DNA of 64,000 nt from positions 2,280,001-2,344,000 of the forward strand of contig NZ_CP030265.1 of assembly GCF_008843145.1 (NCBI RefSeq), read 5' to 3'. The DNA is from Skermanella pratensis (GTDB lineage Bacteria > Pseudomonadota > Alphaproteobacteria > Azospirillales > Azospirillaceae). This document shows, piece by piece, positions 56,358 through 64,000 of this stretch. The notes beneath the pieces are model-generated. The model was not told the origin of the DNA, made no database searches, and saw nothing but the letters and a program-made list of their open reading frames with translations. Made by a program: the position numbers and the translations under genes. Numbering within the stretch: position 1 is the first letter of the stretch; every line of letters starts with the position of its first letter.

Positions 56358-57734
56358 ATGGAGACGGTTCCTGTCGGCCCTCATGGAGGTACCGTCCGTC
56401 AAGCAGCGCTCCATGGAGCCCTGATCATCTGCGTTTCCGTCGGAGCAACGCTGGGCCTTCTAACCCTGGGCGTGCTCGAAGCCTTCGCAGCCCCCCTCAT
56501 CACCATCCTGATCGCGGTCGCCACCGTGGCGATGGCAATGCTGTTCCGGCTGCGGCGGCGGCTGAGCCGGGCGGCGATCGCGCCGGAAACGGATCCGCCG
56601 GCCGGCGAGGGTATCTACGCTTCCATCGTCGCGGCCATGCCGGAGCTGATCCTGATCAGCCGCAACGGGCGTATCGACTATGTCAACGACAGCGGCATCC
56701 GCATGGTCGGCGTCGCGTCGGCCGATATCCTTCTCGCCCGCCCGGTGCTGGACCTCGTAGACGCCGTCACGCCGCGGGAGGTTCGTGAACGCATCGAAAC
56801 GGCCCTTCTCGCCGGGGAGGCGGTCGCCCCGTGCGAGATCTGGCTCGCCCGGTTCGACGGCGCCGCGGTTTGCGTCGAGGCTTGCGGCGTGCCGATGGCC
56901 TGCCAACCCGACTCCCTGGTCCTTTTGACCGTCCGGGACATCTCCGATCATCGGCGGACCGAGGCGGCCTTGCGCCGGGCTAAGGAACAGGCGGAACTCG
57001 CGAACCGCACCCGGAGCCAGTTCCTGGCCAACATGAGCCATGAACTGCGCACGCCGCTGAACGCGATCATCGGGTTCTCCGAAATCATCGCCGACGAGGC
57101 TTTCGGCCCGACCGGACAGCCGCTCTACACGGAGTACGCCCGCGATATCCGCGATGGCGGGCGTCATCTCCTGACGGTCATCAACGACATCCTGGACTAT
57201 TCCAAGGTCGAGGACGGCAAGATGGAGCTGTACGAGGACATCGGCGATATCGCCGAGATCATCGCGGCTTCCGTGAGGGTCGTTATCGGGCGCGCGGAGA
57301 GCGCCGATGTCCGGATTACCCAGGAGATCCAGGAGAATCTGCCCCACGTCCTGGCGGACGCCATGAAGCTGAAGCAGGTTCTGCTGAACCTGCTGTCCAA
57401 CGCGGTCAAGTTCACGGCGCGCGGAGGCAACGTCACCGTTTCCGCCGCCGTGGCGCCCGATGGCGGACTCGACGTCACGGTGGCCGATACGGGGATCGGA
57501 ATGACCAAAGCCGAGATCGCCATGGCCCTGGAGCCGTTCACCCAGATCGAATCCGACCTGAGCCGGAGATACGAGGGAACGGGACTGGGCCTGCCGATCA
57601 CGAACTCGCTGGTCGAACTGCATGGCGGGCGCCTGCTGATCGCCAGCACGCCCAGCGTCGGCACGCGCGTGACGGTCCACCTGCCGGTCTCCAGGATTCT
57701 CCGGCAGGCGGCTCCGTCCCTGGCCGGCCGCTGA
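56358..57734 (+). CDS. Membrane PAS sensor histidine kinase
   Basis: 458 residues from ATG 56358, about 10 bases after GAAGGA. Two spans (about 15-60), a PAS domain (about 80-200), then a coiled linker and the H box FLANMSHELRTPLNAIIGFSEII. The ATPase part has NLLSNAVKFTARGG, VADTGIGM and RRYEGTGLGLPI. It resembles PleC/DivJ-type alphaproteobacterial kinases (FGPTGQPLYTEYARDIRDGGRHLLTVINDILDYSKVEDGKMEL). No response regulator is adjacent; the target is unknown. Confidence 0.88.
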   Translation: METVPVGPHGGTVRQAALHGALIICVSVGATLGLLTLGVLEAFAAPLITILIAVATVAMAMLFRLRRRLSRAAIAPETDPPAGEGIYASIVAAMPELILISRNGRIDYVNDSGIRMVGVASADILLARPVLDLVDAVTPREVRERIETALLAGEAVAPCEIWLARFDGAAVCVEACGVPMACQPDSLVLLTVRDISDHRRTEAALRRAKEQAELANRTRSQFLANMSHELRTPLNAIIGFSEIIADEAFGPTGQPLYTEYARDIRDGGRHLLTVINDILDYSKVEDGKMELYEDIGDIAEIIAASVRVVIGRAESADVRITQEIQENLPHVLADAMKLKQVLLNLLSNAVKFTARGGNVTVSAAVAPDGGLDVTVADTGIGMTKAEIAMALEPFTQIESDLSRRYEGTGLGLPITNSLVELHGGRLLIASTPSVGTRVTVHLPVSRILRQAAPSLAGR

Positions 57735-58394
57735 TCACCCGCGCCGCAGCGCCGCGAATTCCCGCTGGGATGCTCCCTCGACTTGCTTGCCTTCCGGACT
57801 CAGGACCAGCAGCTTCACGACATCGCCCATGACGAAATCGTTCCTGACCGGGGCCAGGCGGGCCTCCGGCAGATAAGATTCGTACTGCGCCGTGTAGCGA
57901 GCCGCGAAGGCGAAGTTCAGCCAAGGCGAGACGACTCGCATCATCAGGCGGACCGGGGCCTTCTTCGACATCGTGTAGTCAAGGATGCGGATCGTCCCGG
58001 TCGGCTTGCAGATGCGGTGCATCTCGCGCAGAACCGGGAGTTGAAGCTCCTCCGGCAGGACGCAGAACACGAACGTCGCGGCGATCACGTCGAAGTGGTT
58101 GTCGGGAAACCTGGTCCTGGTGAGGTCCATTTCCAGGAACTCGGCGCCGACGCCTGCCTTGGCGGCGCGCTTCCTGGCCCTGACCAGCATGCCGGGACTG
58201 TTGTCGACGCCGATGACCCGCGCGTTCCTGGGATAAAAGGGGATGTTGCATCCCGTTCCGGCACCGGCGTCCAGCACCATGCCGCCGGCGCCGCGGAATA
58301 CATCGCTGCGTAGCCGCCGCTTCCAGGAAACTTCGTAGGCTTTGTCCAGCACGTCGTAAAGAGGAGCAATCCGCTCGTACTTTTCGTAACTCAC
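57735..58394 (-). CDS. Class I SAM-dependent methyltransferase (UbiE-like)
   Basis: 219 residues with the SAM-binding motifs VLDAGAGTGCNIPFYP, VIGVDNSPGMLVRARKRA, FLEMDLTRTRFPDNHFDVIAATFVFCVLPE and a late motif (HRICKPTGTIRILDYTMS). N-terminal YEKYERIAPLYDVLDKAYEVSWKRRLR matches UbiE/Coq5-type C-methyltransferases that act on quinones or lipids. Convergent with the sensor kinase gene, which ends at the adjacent base. Substrate unknown. Confidence 0.85.
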   Translation of the reverse strand: MSYEKYERIAPLYDVLDKAYEVSWKRRLRSDVFRGAGGMVLDAGAGTGCNIPFYPRNARVIGVDNSPGMLVRARKRAAKAGVGAEFLEMDLTRTRFPDNHFDVIAATFVFCVLPEELQLPVLREMHRICKPTGTIRILDYTMSKKAPVRLMMRVVSPWLNFAFAARYTAQYESYLPEARLAPVRNDFVMGDVVKLLVLSPEGKQVEGASQREFAALRRG

Positions 58395-58516
58395 CGCCCA
58401 TCACCCTTCGCTGGAGATCATCTCAACGGATCGGGTGCGGATACTCGGTGCCGGAACATAAGGCAAATGAACCTTTTAATACCATCCGGCGCCGCGAAGT
58501 AACGGCGTAGCCCGTC

Positions 58517-58687
58517 TCAGCTCTTTCCCCCAAGAATCAGGACATATCGTCCGTCGCGCGTCTTGGGCGGGAGCTGGTGGGGACCTCTTCGCTTCGGATC
58601 CTCGTTGCGCATGGCCATGACCTCCTCGAACTTTCGCAGCGGTCGCAGCAGATAGGGGCTGACATTCGTGCTTTTGATGTCGTCCAT
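58517..58687 (-). CDS. Small conserved-looking protein of unknown function
   Basis: 56 residues: MDDIKSTNVSPYLLRPLRKF then EEVMAMRNEDPKRRGPHQLPPKTRDGRYVLILGGKS. Soluble and basic, no family recognised. The ATG at 58687 was chosen because the reading upstream has no protein-like pattern. Codon use is plausible and the SPYLLRPLRKFEEV segment looks like a conserved motif. Lies between the methyltransferase and the divergent mini zinc ribbon. Confidence 0.45.
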   Translation of the reverse strand: MDDIKSTNVSPYLLRPLRKFEEVMAMRNEDPKRRGPHQLPPKTRDGRYVLILGGKS

Positions 58688-58858
58688 GACGCAAATCGCC
58701 TGTCGAAAAATCGTTCTGGTTCGAAGAATATGGACTTTCGCGCTGCGGGACGGGAGAGCGATTACGTCTGTGAACATACGTACTGACGGTTTAGCCATCC
58801 GGGAAATGGATCGGAATCGCTCTCTCATCCGTTGGTGCTCCCGGATGGAGGAAATGCA

Positions 58859-59050
58859 ATGAAAATTATCGAACGCCGCCCCGGCGGTTATCTGGTGGAC
58901 TGTGGTTGCGCCCACGGGAGTTCGTTCGTTCAGCGCCGCCCGGCGCTGGCGGCGGAATGCCCGAAATGCGGCAGGACCGGAATGATGGCGGAACTCGTGA
59001 CGACCTGGGTCATCGCCAACGACCGCGAGCGGATCGAAGCCGCGGACTAG
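58859..59050 (+). CDS. Mini zinc-ribbon-like protein (paralogue of 1227-1409)
   Basis: 63 residues starting MKIIERRPGGYLVDCGCAHGSSF, 8 bases after GGAGG. Cysteines lie in DCGCAHG (about 15-17) and ECPKCGRTGMM (about 38-41), giving a pair of metal-knuckle sites. It aligns from end to end with the protein at 1227-1409 (MKI..R...CxxxHGxxF....R..ECPxCGxTG...ELV). Function unknown; a nucleic-acid or protein-binding zinc ribbon is the best guess. Stand-alone. Confidence 0.6.
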   Translation: MKIIERRPGGYLVDCGCAHGSSFVQRRPALAAECPKCGRTGMMAELVTTWVIANDRERIEAAD

Positions 59051-59108
59051 CGCCGCGGGCCAGGACTGCGCGGAGGGGCGGGAGGCCGATGGCGCCCGCC
59101 CCCACATG

Positions 59109-60131
59109 TCAGCCGGCGGCGCCGTGCCCCGCGGCCAGCGCGCGTTCATAGACGAGCGGGTCGACATTGCCGCCGGAGCACACCACCGCGAGGACGGCGC
59201 CCGGCGCAGGTATCCTGCCGGCCAGCACCGCCGCCAGGGCCACGGCGCCGCCAGGTTCCACGACCAGCTTGAAATGGTCCCGCGCCACCGACATCGCGCG
59301 GCAGACTTCGGCATCGGTGACGGCGAACCCTTCCGCCAAGTGCGCGGCGTTGACCGCGAAGGTCAGTTCTCCCGGCTGGGCGGCCAGAAGCGCATCGCAG
59401 AATGATGCGGCGCCCGGGTCGTTCGACAGGCGCCTGCCGGCGGCCAGCGACCGCCGCGTATCGTCGAAGCCCTCGGGCTCCACGGCATGGACCGCGACTT
59501 CCGGCAGCCGTTCGGCCAGGGCAAGGGCAATCCCGCTGATCATGCCGCCGCCTCCGCAGGGCGCCAGCACCGCATCAAGCCGCGCGCCCGCGGCTGCCGC
59601 CTGGTCGGCCAATTCCAGGCCGATCGTGCCTTGTCCGGCCATGACATAGGGATCGTCATACGGCCGTACCAGGGTGGCACCCGTCTCCGTCGAAATCCGA
59701 GCACCGATCGCCTCCCTGTCCTCCGTCCAGCGGTCGTACAGCACGACCTCGGCACCCCAGGCCCGGGTATTGGCGATCTTGATCGCGGGCGCGTCCGACG
59801 GCATCACGATGGTCGCCCCGAGGCCGAGCATCCTGGCCGCCGCGGCGACGCCCTGGGCATGGTTGCCGGAGGAGAACGCCACCACCCCGCGCGGGCGTTC
59901 CGCTTCCGGGATCAGGCTGATGCGGTTGTAGGCGCCGCGGAACTTGAAGCTGCCCGTGCGCTGCAGCGCCTCGGCCTTGACCAGCAGCCTGCATCCGAGA
60001 GCGTCGTTCAGGAGAGGGGACTCCAGCAGCGGCGTTAGGACGGCGCGCCCGGCCAGCCGCCCGGCGGCGGCCGCGACATCTGCGTAACCGGGCAGGCGGC
60101 CAGCATCGAGGGTCGGGGAGGCGGAAGGCAT
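59109..60131 (-). CDS. PLP-dependent threonine/serine dehydratase
   Basis: 340 residues from ATG 60131 (AAGGG upstream); the longer frame to 60320 has no homology. Pyridoxal phosphate binds Lys63 in RTGSFKFRGAYN; SSGNHAQGVA and LAPCGGGGMISG are the substrate- and phosphate-binding loops. It deaminates threonine or serine to 2-oxo acids. It lacks a C-terminal ACT regulatory domain, so it is the short catabolic or racemase-like type rather than biosynthetic IlvA. The neighbour downstream on the chromosome is the mini zinc ribbon. Confidence 0.9.
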   Translation of the reverse strand: MPSASPTLDAGRLPGYADVAAAAGRLAGRAVLTPLLESPLLNDALGCRLLVKAEALQRTGSFKFRGAYNRISLIPEAERPRGVVAFSSGNHAQGVAAAARMLGLGATIVMPSDAPAIKIANTRAWGAEVVLYDRWTEDREAIGARISTETGATLVRPYDDPYVMAGQGTIGLELADQAAAAGARLDAVLAPCGGGGMISGIALALAERLPEVAVHAVEPEGFDDTRRSLAAGRRLSNDPGAASFCDALLAAQPGELTFAVNAAHLAEGFAVTDAEVCRAMSVARDHFKLVVEPGGAVALAAVLAGRIPAPGAVLAVVCSGGNVDPLVYERALAAGHGAAG

Positions 60132-60169
60132 ATGGGGAAACCCTTGGTGACGGAAGTCGGCGGGACGTT

Positions 60170-60853
60170 TCAGGCATCCCCGCGCGCGACGAGGCGGGGC
60201 AGAGCCTCCAGGCCGCGCATCATGAGCTTCGGCGTGCCCGGCAGCCGGTCCCTTGTCTGGTCGAGCCGGTTCAACCATACGGCCTGGAAGCCGAAATGCG
60301 CAGCCCCGGCGACATCCCACCCGTTGGACGACACGAAGCAGATCCGCTCCCGCGCCAAGCCGAGCCGGTCGCAGGCGAGCTGATAGACCGACGGGTGCGG
60401 CTTGTAAACACCAACTTCCTCGACCGACAGCACTGCGTCCAGTCCGTCCGCGATCCCGGCGCTCTCGACCCCGGCAGCCAGCATTCCCGGCGTTCCGTTC
60501 GACAGGATGGCGGTCTTCAACCCGGCCAGCCGCAGTTCCGACAGGACCGGGGCGACATCCGCATAGCAGTCGAGCGACAGGTAGCGTTCCATCAGACGGT
60601 GCTTGAGCCCCGCGTCGTCGAGCCCGGCGGCATCGAGCGCGAAGTCCAGCGCGTCCCCGGTAACCTGCCAGAAGTCCCGATGCTCTCCCATGAGGCTCAG
60701 CAGCCAGGTGTACTCGAGCTGCCGGGTGCGCCAGACGGTGCCTACCCGATCGGCCTTGTCTCCCATCTCACCGGCCAGACGGCCGGTCGCCGACCGGACA
60801 TCCAGGAGAGTGCCGTAGGCGTCGAAGACGCAGGCCGCGATGCCGGTCAGCAT
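60170..60853 (-). CDS. Haloacid dehalogenase, type II (HAD superfamily)
   Basis: 227 residues. The nucleophile Asp11 lies in CVFDAYGTLLDV, motif II in LSNGTPGML, and the Lys of motif III in GVYKPHPSVYQLA, with FVSSNGWDVAGAAHFGF as the last loop. Type II enzymes hydrolyse L-2-haloacids such as chloroacetate to hydroxy acids. The loop pattern fits dehalogenases rather than generic phosphatases. Stands between the dehydratase and lytic transglycosylase on the same strand. Confidence 0.86.
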   Translation of the reverse strand: MLTGIAACVFDAYGTLLDVRSATGRLAGEMGDKADRVGTVWRTRQLEYTWLLSLMGEHRDFWQVTGDALDFALDAAGLDDAGLKHRLMERYLSLDCYADVAPVLSELRLAGLKTAILSNGTPGMLAAGVESAGIADGLDAVLSVEEVGVYKPHPSVYQLACDRLGLARERICFVSSNGWDVAGAAHFGFQAVWLNRLDQTRDRLPGTPKLMMRGLEALPRLVARGDA

Positions 60854-60857
60854 GGTG

Positions 60858-62816
60858 TCACCGTCTCAGATCCTCCTCCAGCAGCAGCCTCGCCGTGCCG
60901 CCGTTCATGCGGGCGCGATAGACGTGGAGAGCCTCCATCACCCGCTGGACATAGTTGCGCGTCTCGGAGATCGGAATCAACTCGATCCAGTCGACCACAT
61001 CCACCCCTTCCGCCCGCGGGTCCCCGTTGGCCTGAAGCCACTCGCGCACCCGGCCGGGCCCGGCGTTGTAACCCGCTATGGCAAGGATGTAGGATCCGTT
61101 GAAGCGGTCCAGCAATTCCCTCATGTAGGCGCTGCCCAGCGCGATGTTGTACTCCGGGTCGGCCGTCAGGCGGCCGTTGGTGTGCTCCATGCCCAGCTGG
61201 TTCGCGACCTGCTTGGCGGTCGCCGGCATCAGCTGCATGAGGCCCCGGGCGCCCGCCGGGCTGACGGCATTCTGGTTGAAGGTGCTCTCCTGCCGGATCA
61301 GGGAGTGGACCAGCGCGGGCTCCAGCCAGCCGAGCTGCGGCATGTCGACCACGGGATAACCGGTATCGGACAGCGTAACATCGTCCTGCACCGCCTGCTT
61401 GGCGATGGCGACCGCCAGGTCGGCGCGGCCGATCTCGCGCGCCAGCCCGGCGACCAAGGCGTATTCCTCGGCCGTCTTGGCGTTCGACCCCATCCGGCGG
61501 ACGAAGATCCCCTCGCGGTCGGCCACCGGGTCGATCCGGTTCAGCATCCGGGTCAGCCTTGGCAGCTCCCGCCGTCCGAACGCCGCGACCGCATCGGCCG
61601 ATGGCCGCGCCTCGGCGGGCAGGGCGCCGGCGGATGGCGCGCGCAGGCGCTGCTGGGCAAGCTGTCCATAGAAGGTCGTGACGTGCTGGGCCGCCAGACC
61701 GTACCACCGGCGCGCTTCGTCCGCCTGTTTCAGGGACTCGGCCGCGCGCCCCGCCCAGTAGGCGCCCCGCGACCGGCTGATCGGCGCGCTGACGCCGGCG
61801 TGCAGCCGCTCGAAATGCTTCAGCGCCTGCTGCGGCCGGTCCAGGAAGCGGAGCGCCAGCCAGCCGGACAGGAACTCGGCTTCGGCCATCGGGAGGCCGT
61901 CCCGCTGTCCATGGCCGGAAACGATACGGTAGGCCTCCGCATAGGCGCCGCGCTCGATCGATCGCCGGGCCAGGATATGCATCTCGGTCCACCACGCCGC
62001 CGGCCGGCCCAGTTCGGCCGGCTTGTCCATCAGGATCTCCAGCGCGCCGGCGTCCAGGTCCTTCCGTCGGCGCCATCGCGCGCGCTCGTAGAGCAGCCCC
62101 GGATCGTTGCGCAGGGTCGCGGGAACCTTGCTGATCAGGGCGTCGACATTGCCCCGCTTCATGCCGGCCAGATGGAACCTTGCTTCGGCCAGCGCCTGGT
62201 ACCCGCTGCCGACCAGGGGGAGCATGCGGCGGGCGGCCGACTCCTCGTTGTCCCACATCAGCCGGTCGAACCGGGCCAGATGGTCCCGGGGGCGCAGCAG
62301 GTCGCCGAAGCGCGAGCGGAAATCCTGCTCCTCCGTCTGGCCGAAGCCGCCGGCGACCCAGCGCTCGCGAACCAGTTCGGCGGCCTGCGCGGTCTTGCCG
62401 TCGTTCAGCAGCACCGTGGCATAGCGCAAGGTGCCGCCGCCGGTCAGCGGAGGATAGGCATCGAACCAGGCCTTCACGTCGGCAGCCGGCATCCAGAGCG
62501 GCATCGCCAGTTCCGCGTTCCGGCGCAGTGTGTTCAGGTTCGGCCATTCCGGGTTGCCGCGGACGAAGGCGGCGATGGAGTCGAAGCTCGCTTCGGTGCC
62601 GGGGCGCGCCATGTCGAGCCACTGGATCGCCTTGGCCGGCAGCGGTTCCCCGGCCTGGGAGGCCAGGGCCTTCGCCTCGTCCCATCGGCCGCTCTCCGCC
62701 GCCTTGAAGGCGGTCCGGTAGACCGCGAGGTCGCGCTCGTCCAGGTCGGCGGCCGACGCGCCGGGCATCCAGGCGCCGGCCGCGACGGACAAGGCCAGCG
62801 CGAGCGCGAATACCAT
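60858..62816 (-). CDS. Soluble lytic transglycosylase (Slt70-like)
   Basis: About 652 residues from ATG 62816: signal peptide (MVFALALALSVAAGAWMPGASA), a long superhelical U-domain and a C-terminal SLT domain. The catalytic glutamate lies in HSLIRQESTFNQNAVSPAGARGLMQLMPATAKQVANQLG, and NIALGSAYMRELLDRFNGSYILAIAGYNAGPGRVREWL is the rest of the SLT core. It cuts peptidoglycan with 1,6-anhydro-muramyl products in the periplasm. Divergent from dapA, which also serves cell-wall synthesis. The frame extends upstream through dapA antisense, so the true start is at the signal peptide. Confidence 0.9.
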   Translation of the reverse strand: MVFALALALSVAAGAWMPGASAADLDERDLAVYRTAFKAAESGRWDEAKALASQAGEPLPAKAIQWLDMARPGTEASFDSIAAFVRGNPEWPNLNTLRRNAELAMPLWMPAADVKAWFDAYPPLTGGGTLRYATVLLNDGKTAQAAELVRERWVAGGFGQTEEQDFRSRFGDLLRPRDHLARFDRLMWDNEESAARRMLPLVGSGYQALAEARFHLAGMKRGNVDALISKVPATLRNDPGLLYERARWRRRKDLDAGALEILMDKPAELGRPAAWWTEMHILARRSIERGAYAEAYRIVSGHGQRDGLPMAEAEFLSGWLALRFLDRPQQALKHFERLHAGVSAPISRSRGAYWAGRAAESLKQADEARRWYGLAAQHVTTFYGQLAQQRLRAPSAGALPAEARPSADAVAAFGRRELPRLTRMLNRIDPVADREGIFVRRMGSNAKTAEEYALVAGLAREIGRADLAVAIAKQAVQDDVTLSDTGYPVVDMPQLGWLEPALVHSLIRQESTFNQNAVSPAGARGLMQLMPATAKQVANQLGMEHTNGRLTADPEYNIALGSAYMRELLDRFNGSYILAIAGYNAGPGRVREWLQANGDPRAEGVDVVDWIELIPISETRNYVQRVMEALHVYRARMNGGTARLLLEEDLRR

Positions 62817-62903
62817 GGCATGGACAGGGCGGGCGCACTTGCCGTACCAGTCCGCTGCGGCTAATGTGCCTGCCTTGTTTCTTGTGCCGGTACGGAGGTC
62901 GGT

Positions 62904-63779
62904 ATGTTTTCGGGGTCCATCGTCGCGCTCTTGACGCCTTTCAAGAACGGGAAAGTCGACGAGAAAGCCTTCCAGTCCTTCGTCGATTGGCAGATTGGGC
63001 AGGGTACCAACGGGCTCGTGCCGGTCGGGACGACCGGCGAGTCCCCGACCCTCAGCCATGAGGAGCACATGCGCGTCGTCGAGCTGTGCATCGAGGCGGC
63101 CGCAGGCCGTGTGCCGGTCATCGCCGGCGCAGGCTCGAACTCGACGGCGGAGGCGATCGCCTTCACGCGTCACGCCAAGAAGGCGGGCGCGGACGCCGTG
63201 CTTACCGTCACGCCCTATTACAACAAGCCCACGCAGGAAGGTTTGTATCAGCATTACAAGGCGATCCACGACTCTGTAGAAATTCCGATCATCATTTACA
63301 ACATACCAGGTCGCAGCGTGATCGACATGACGGTCGCCACAATGGCACGTCTCGCGAAGCTTCCCAATATCGTCGGCGTCAAGGATGCCACGGCGGACTT
63401 GACCAGACCGTTAAGGACCCGTGTCGAAATCGGGCCGGAATTCTGCCAGCTCAGCGGGGAGGACGCCACTGTCGTCGGTTATCTGGCGCAGGGCGGGCAC
63501 GGCTGCATCTCGGTGACCGCCAACGTCGCTCCGGCGCAGTGCAGCCAGCTTCATGCCGCCTGGGCCGCGAATGACAGGCCGACCGTCGAGCGGCTGCGCG
63601 ACCAGCTGATGCCGCTTCACCACGCCCTGTTCCTGGAGACCAGCCCGGCGCCGGTCAAGTATGCGGCCAGCCTGCTGGGCCTCTGCTCCGAGGAGGTCCG
63701 GCTGCCCGTGGTTCCGGTGACGGACGCGACACGGACCGCAGTTCGCGAGGTGATGGTGAAGGCGGGCGTGCTCAACTGA
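62904..63779 (+). CDS. dapA: 4-hydroxy-tetrahydrodipicolinate synthase
   Basis: 291 residues. It condenses pyruvate and aspartate semialdehyde, the first step of lysine and meso-diaminopimelate synthesis. The Schiff-base lysine is Lys160 in [12 protein letters not shown]; Tyr132 (IIIYNIPGR) and the [12 protein letters not shown] loop are the other active-site parts. Full length. Next gene: smpB, 65 bases downstream on the same strand. Confidence 0.96.
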   Translation: MFSGSIVALLTPFKNGKVDEKAFQSFVDWQIGQGTNGLVPVGTTGESPTLSHEEHMRVVELCIEAAAGRVPVIAGAGSNSTAEAIAFTRHAKKAGADAVLTVTPYYNKPTQEGLYQHYKAIHDSVEIPIIIYNIPGRSVIDMTVATMARLAKLPNIVGVKDATADLTRPLRTRVEIGPEFCQLSGEDATVVGYLAQGGHGCISVTANVAPAQCSQLHAAWAANDRPTVERLRDQLMPLHHALFLETSPAPVKYAASLLGLCSEEVRLPVVPVTDATRTAVREVMVKAGVLN

Positions 63780-63843
63780 GCACGTTCGGCGGCACGGCAT
63801 AAGACAACCTGCGTGGCAGGAAGAAGAAAGTAGAGGAATAATC

Positions 63844-64000
63844 ATGGCTCAGCCGGGGCCCGTCTCGGGCCGGATTGCGGCTCAGAACCGCCGTGCCCGG
63901 TTCGATTACTTCATCGATGAAACGCTCGAGGCAGGGATCATGCTGGTCGGCACGGAGGTGAAATCCCTCCGCGCCGGTAAAGCCAGCATCAACGAATCCT
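63844..64000 (+). CDS. smpB: SsrA-binding protein SmpB, 5' part cut by window edge
   Basis: 52 residues before the window ends. [52 protein letters not shown] matches the SmpB start ([31 protein letters not shown]). SmpB brings tmRNA to stalled ribosomes for trans-translation. AGAGG before the ATG is the likely ribosome-binding site. The gene continues beyond the window. Confidence 0.93.
   Translation, partial: MAQPGPVSGRIAAQNRRARFDYFIDETLEAGIMLVGTEVKSLRAGKASINES

Overview
High-GC chromosomal DNA from an alphaproteobacterium, most likely a nitrogen-fixing relative of Azospirillum/Skermanella (Rhodospirillales). This is inferred from the gene set: a fused trpE(G) with an RNA attenuator, cowN, a NifX-like protein, PhyR, a usg gene, DUF4170, class I lysyl-tRNA synthetase, a regulatory PTS next to ahcY, and PccR-pccBA. 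No phage or large mobile island is visible. The only transposon-like sequence is one short MITE-type element near 10.5 kb.

Layout. 0-1.4 kb: the end of a DUF465 gene, two identical tRNA-Phe genes with matching promoters, and a mini zinc-ribbon protein. 1.5-8.1 kb: tldD, class I lysS, an orphan tungstate-type permease, a glycine-zipper lipoprotein, and an EnvZ/OmpR-like pair divergent from a Spy-like periplasmic protein. 8.9-13.2 kb: yciB, a DUF3445 protein, a MITE, a CAP-domain protein and ahcY. 13.5-18.2 kb: the regulatory PTS (EI, HPr, EIIA-Man, RapZ and a frameshifted hprK) and usg. 18.4-24.2 kb: CIRCE-controlled groES-groEL, epmA, an EamA exporter with a 15-bp repeat tail, and topoisomerase IB. 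24.4-30.3 kb: glgX coupled to a HisKA_2 kinase, and trkH. 30.3-32.8 kb: a three-gene operon of unknown function. 32.8-35.3 kb: trpE(G) with a Trp-Trp-Trp leader peptide and attenuator. 35.5-44.5 kb: cowN, then pccR divergent from pccB-pccA-bioY-methylmalonyl-CoA mutase (propionyl-CoA to succinyl-CoA, with biotin uptake for PccA), then a NifX-like gene. 44.5-48.7 kb: phyR, cytochromes b and c', a glycosyltransferase and DUF4170. 49-54.1 kb: a possible small RNA, an acyl-CoA ligase and two genes resembling a degenerate Rpf (diffusible-signal-factor) relay. 54.2-64 kb: frameshifted hpnK/ydjC, a DHH phosphoesterase, a sensor kinase, a methyltransferase, a second mini zinc ribbon, threonine dehydratase, haloacid dehalogenase, a soluble lytic transglycosylase, dapA and the start of smpB.

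Three otherwise well-conserved genes (hprK, an rpfC-like gene, hpnK) each look broken by the loss of a single base, two of them in G/C runs. They are either sequencing errors or real decay, and this should be settled before any of them is called a pseudogene. The most unusual content is the kinase-less RpfC-like receptor beside an RpfG-like receiver-PAS protein, and the unknown three-gene operon downstream of trpE(G). All functional calls rest on reading the translated sequence; no database search was run.
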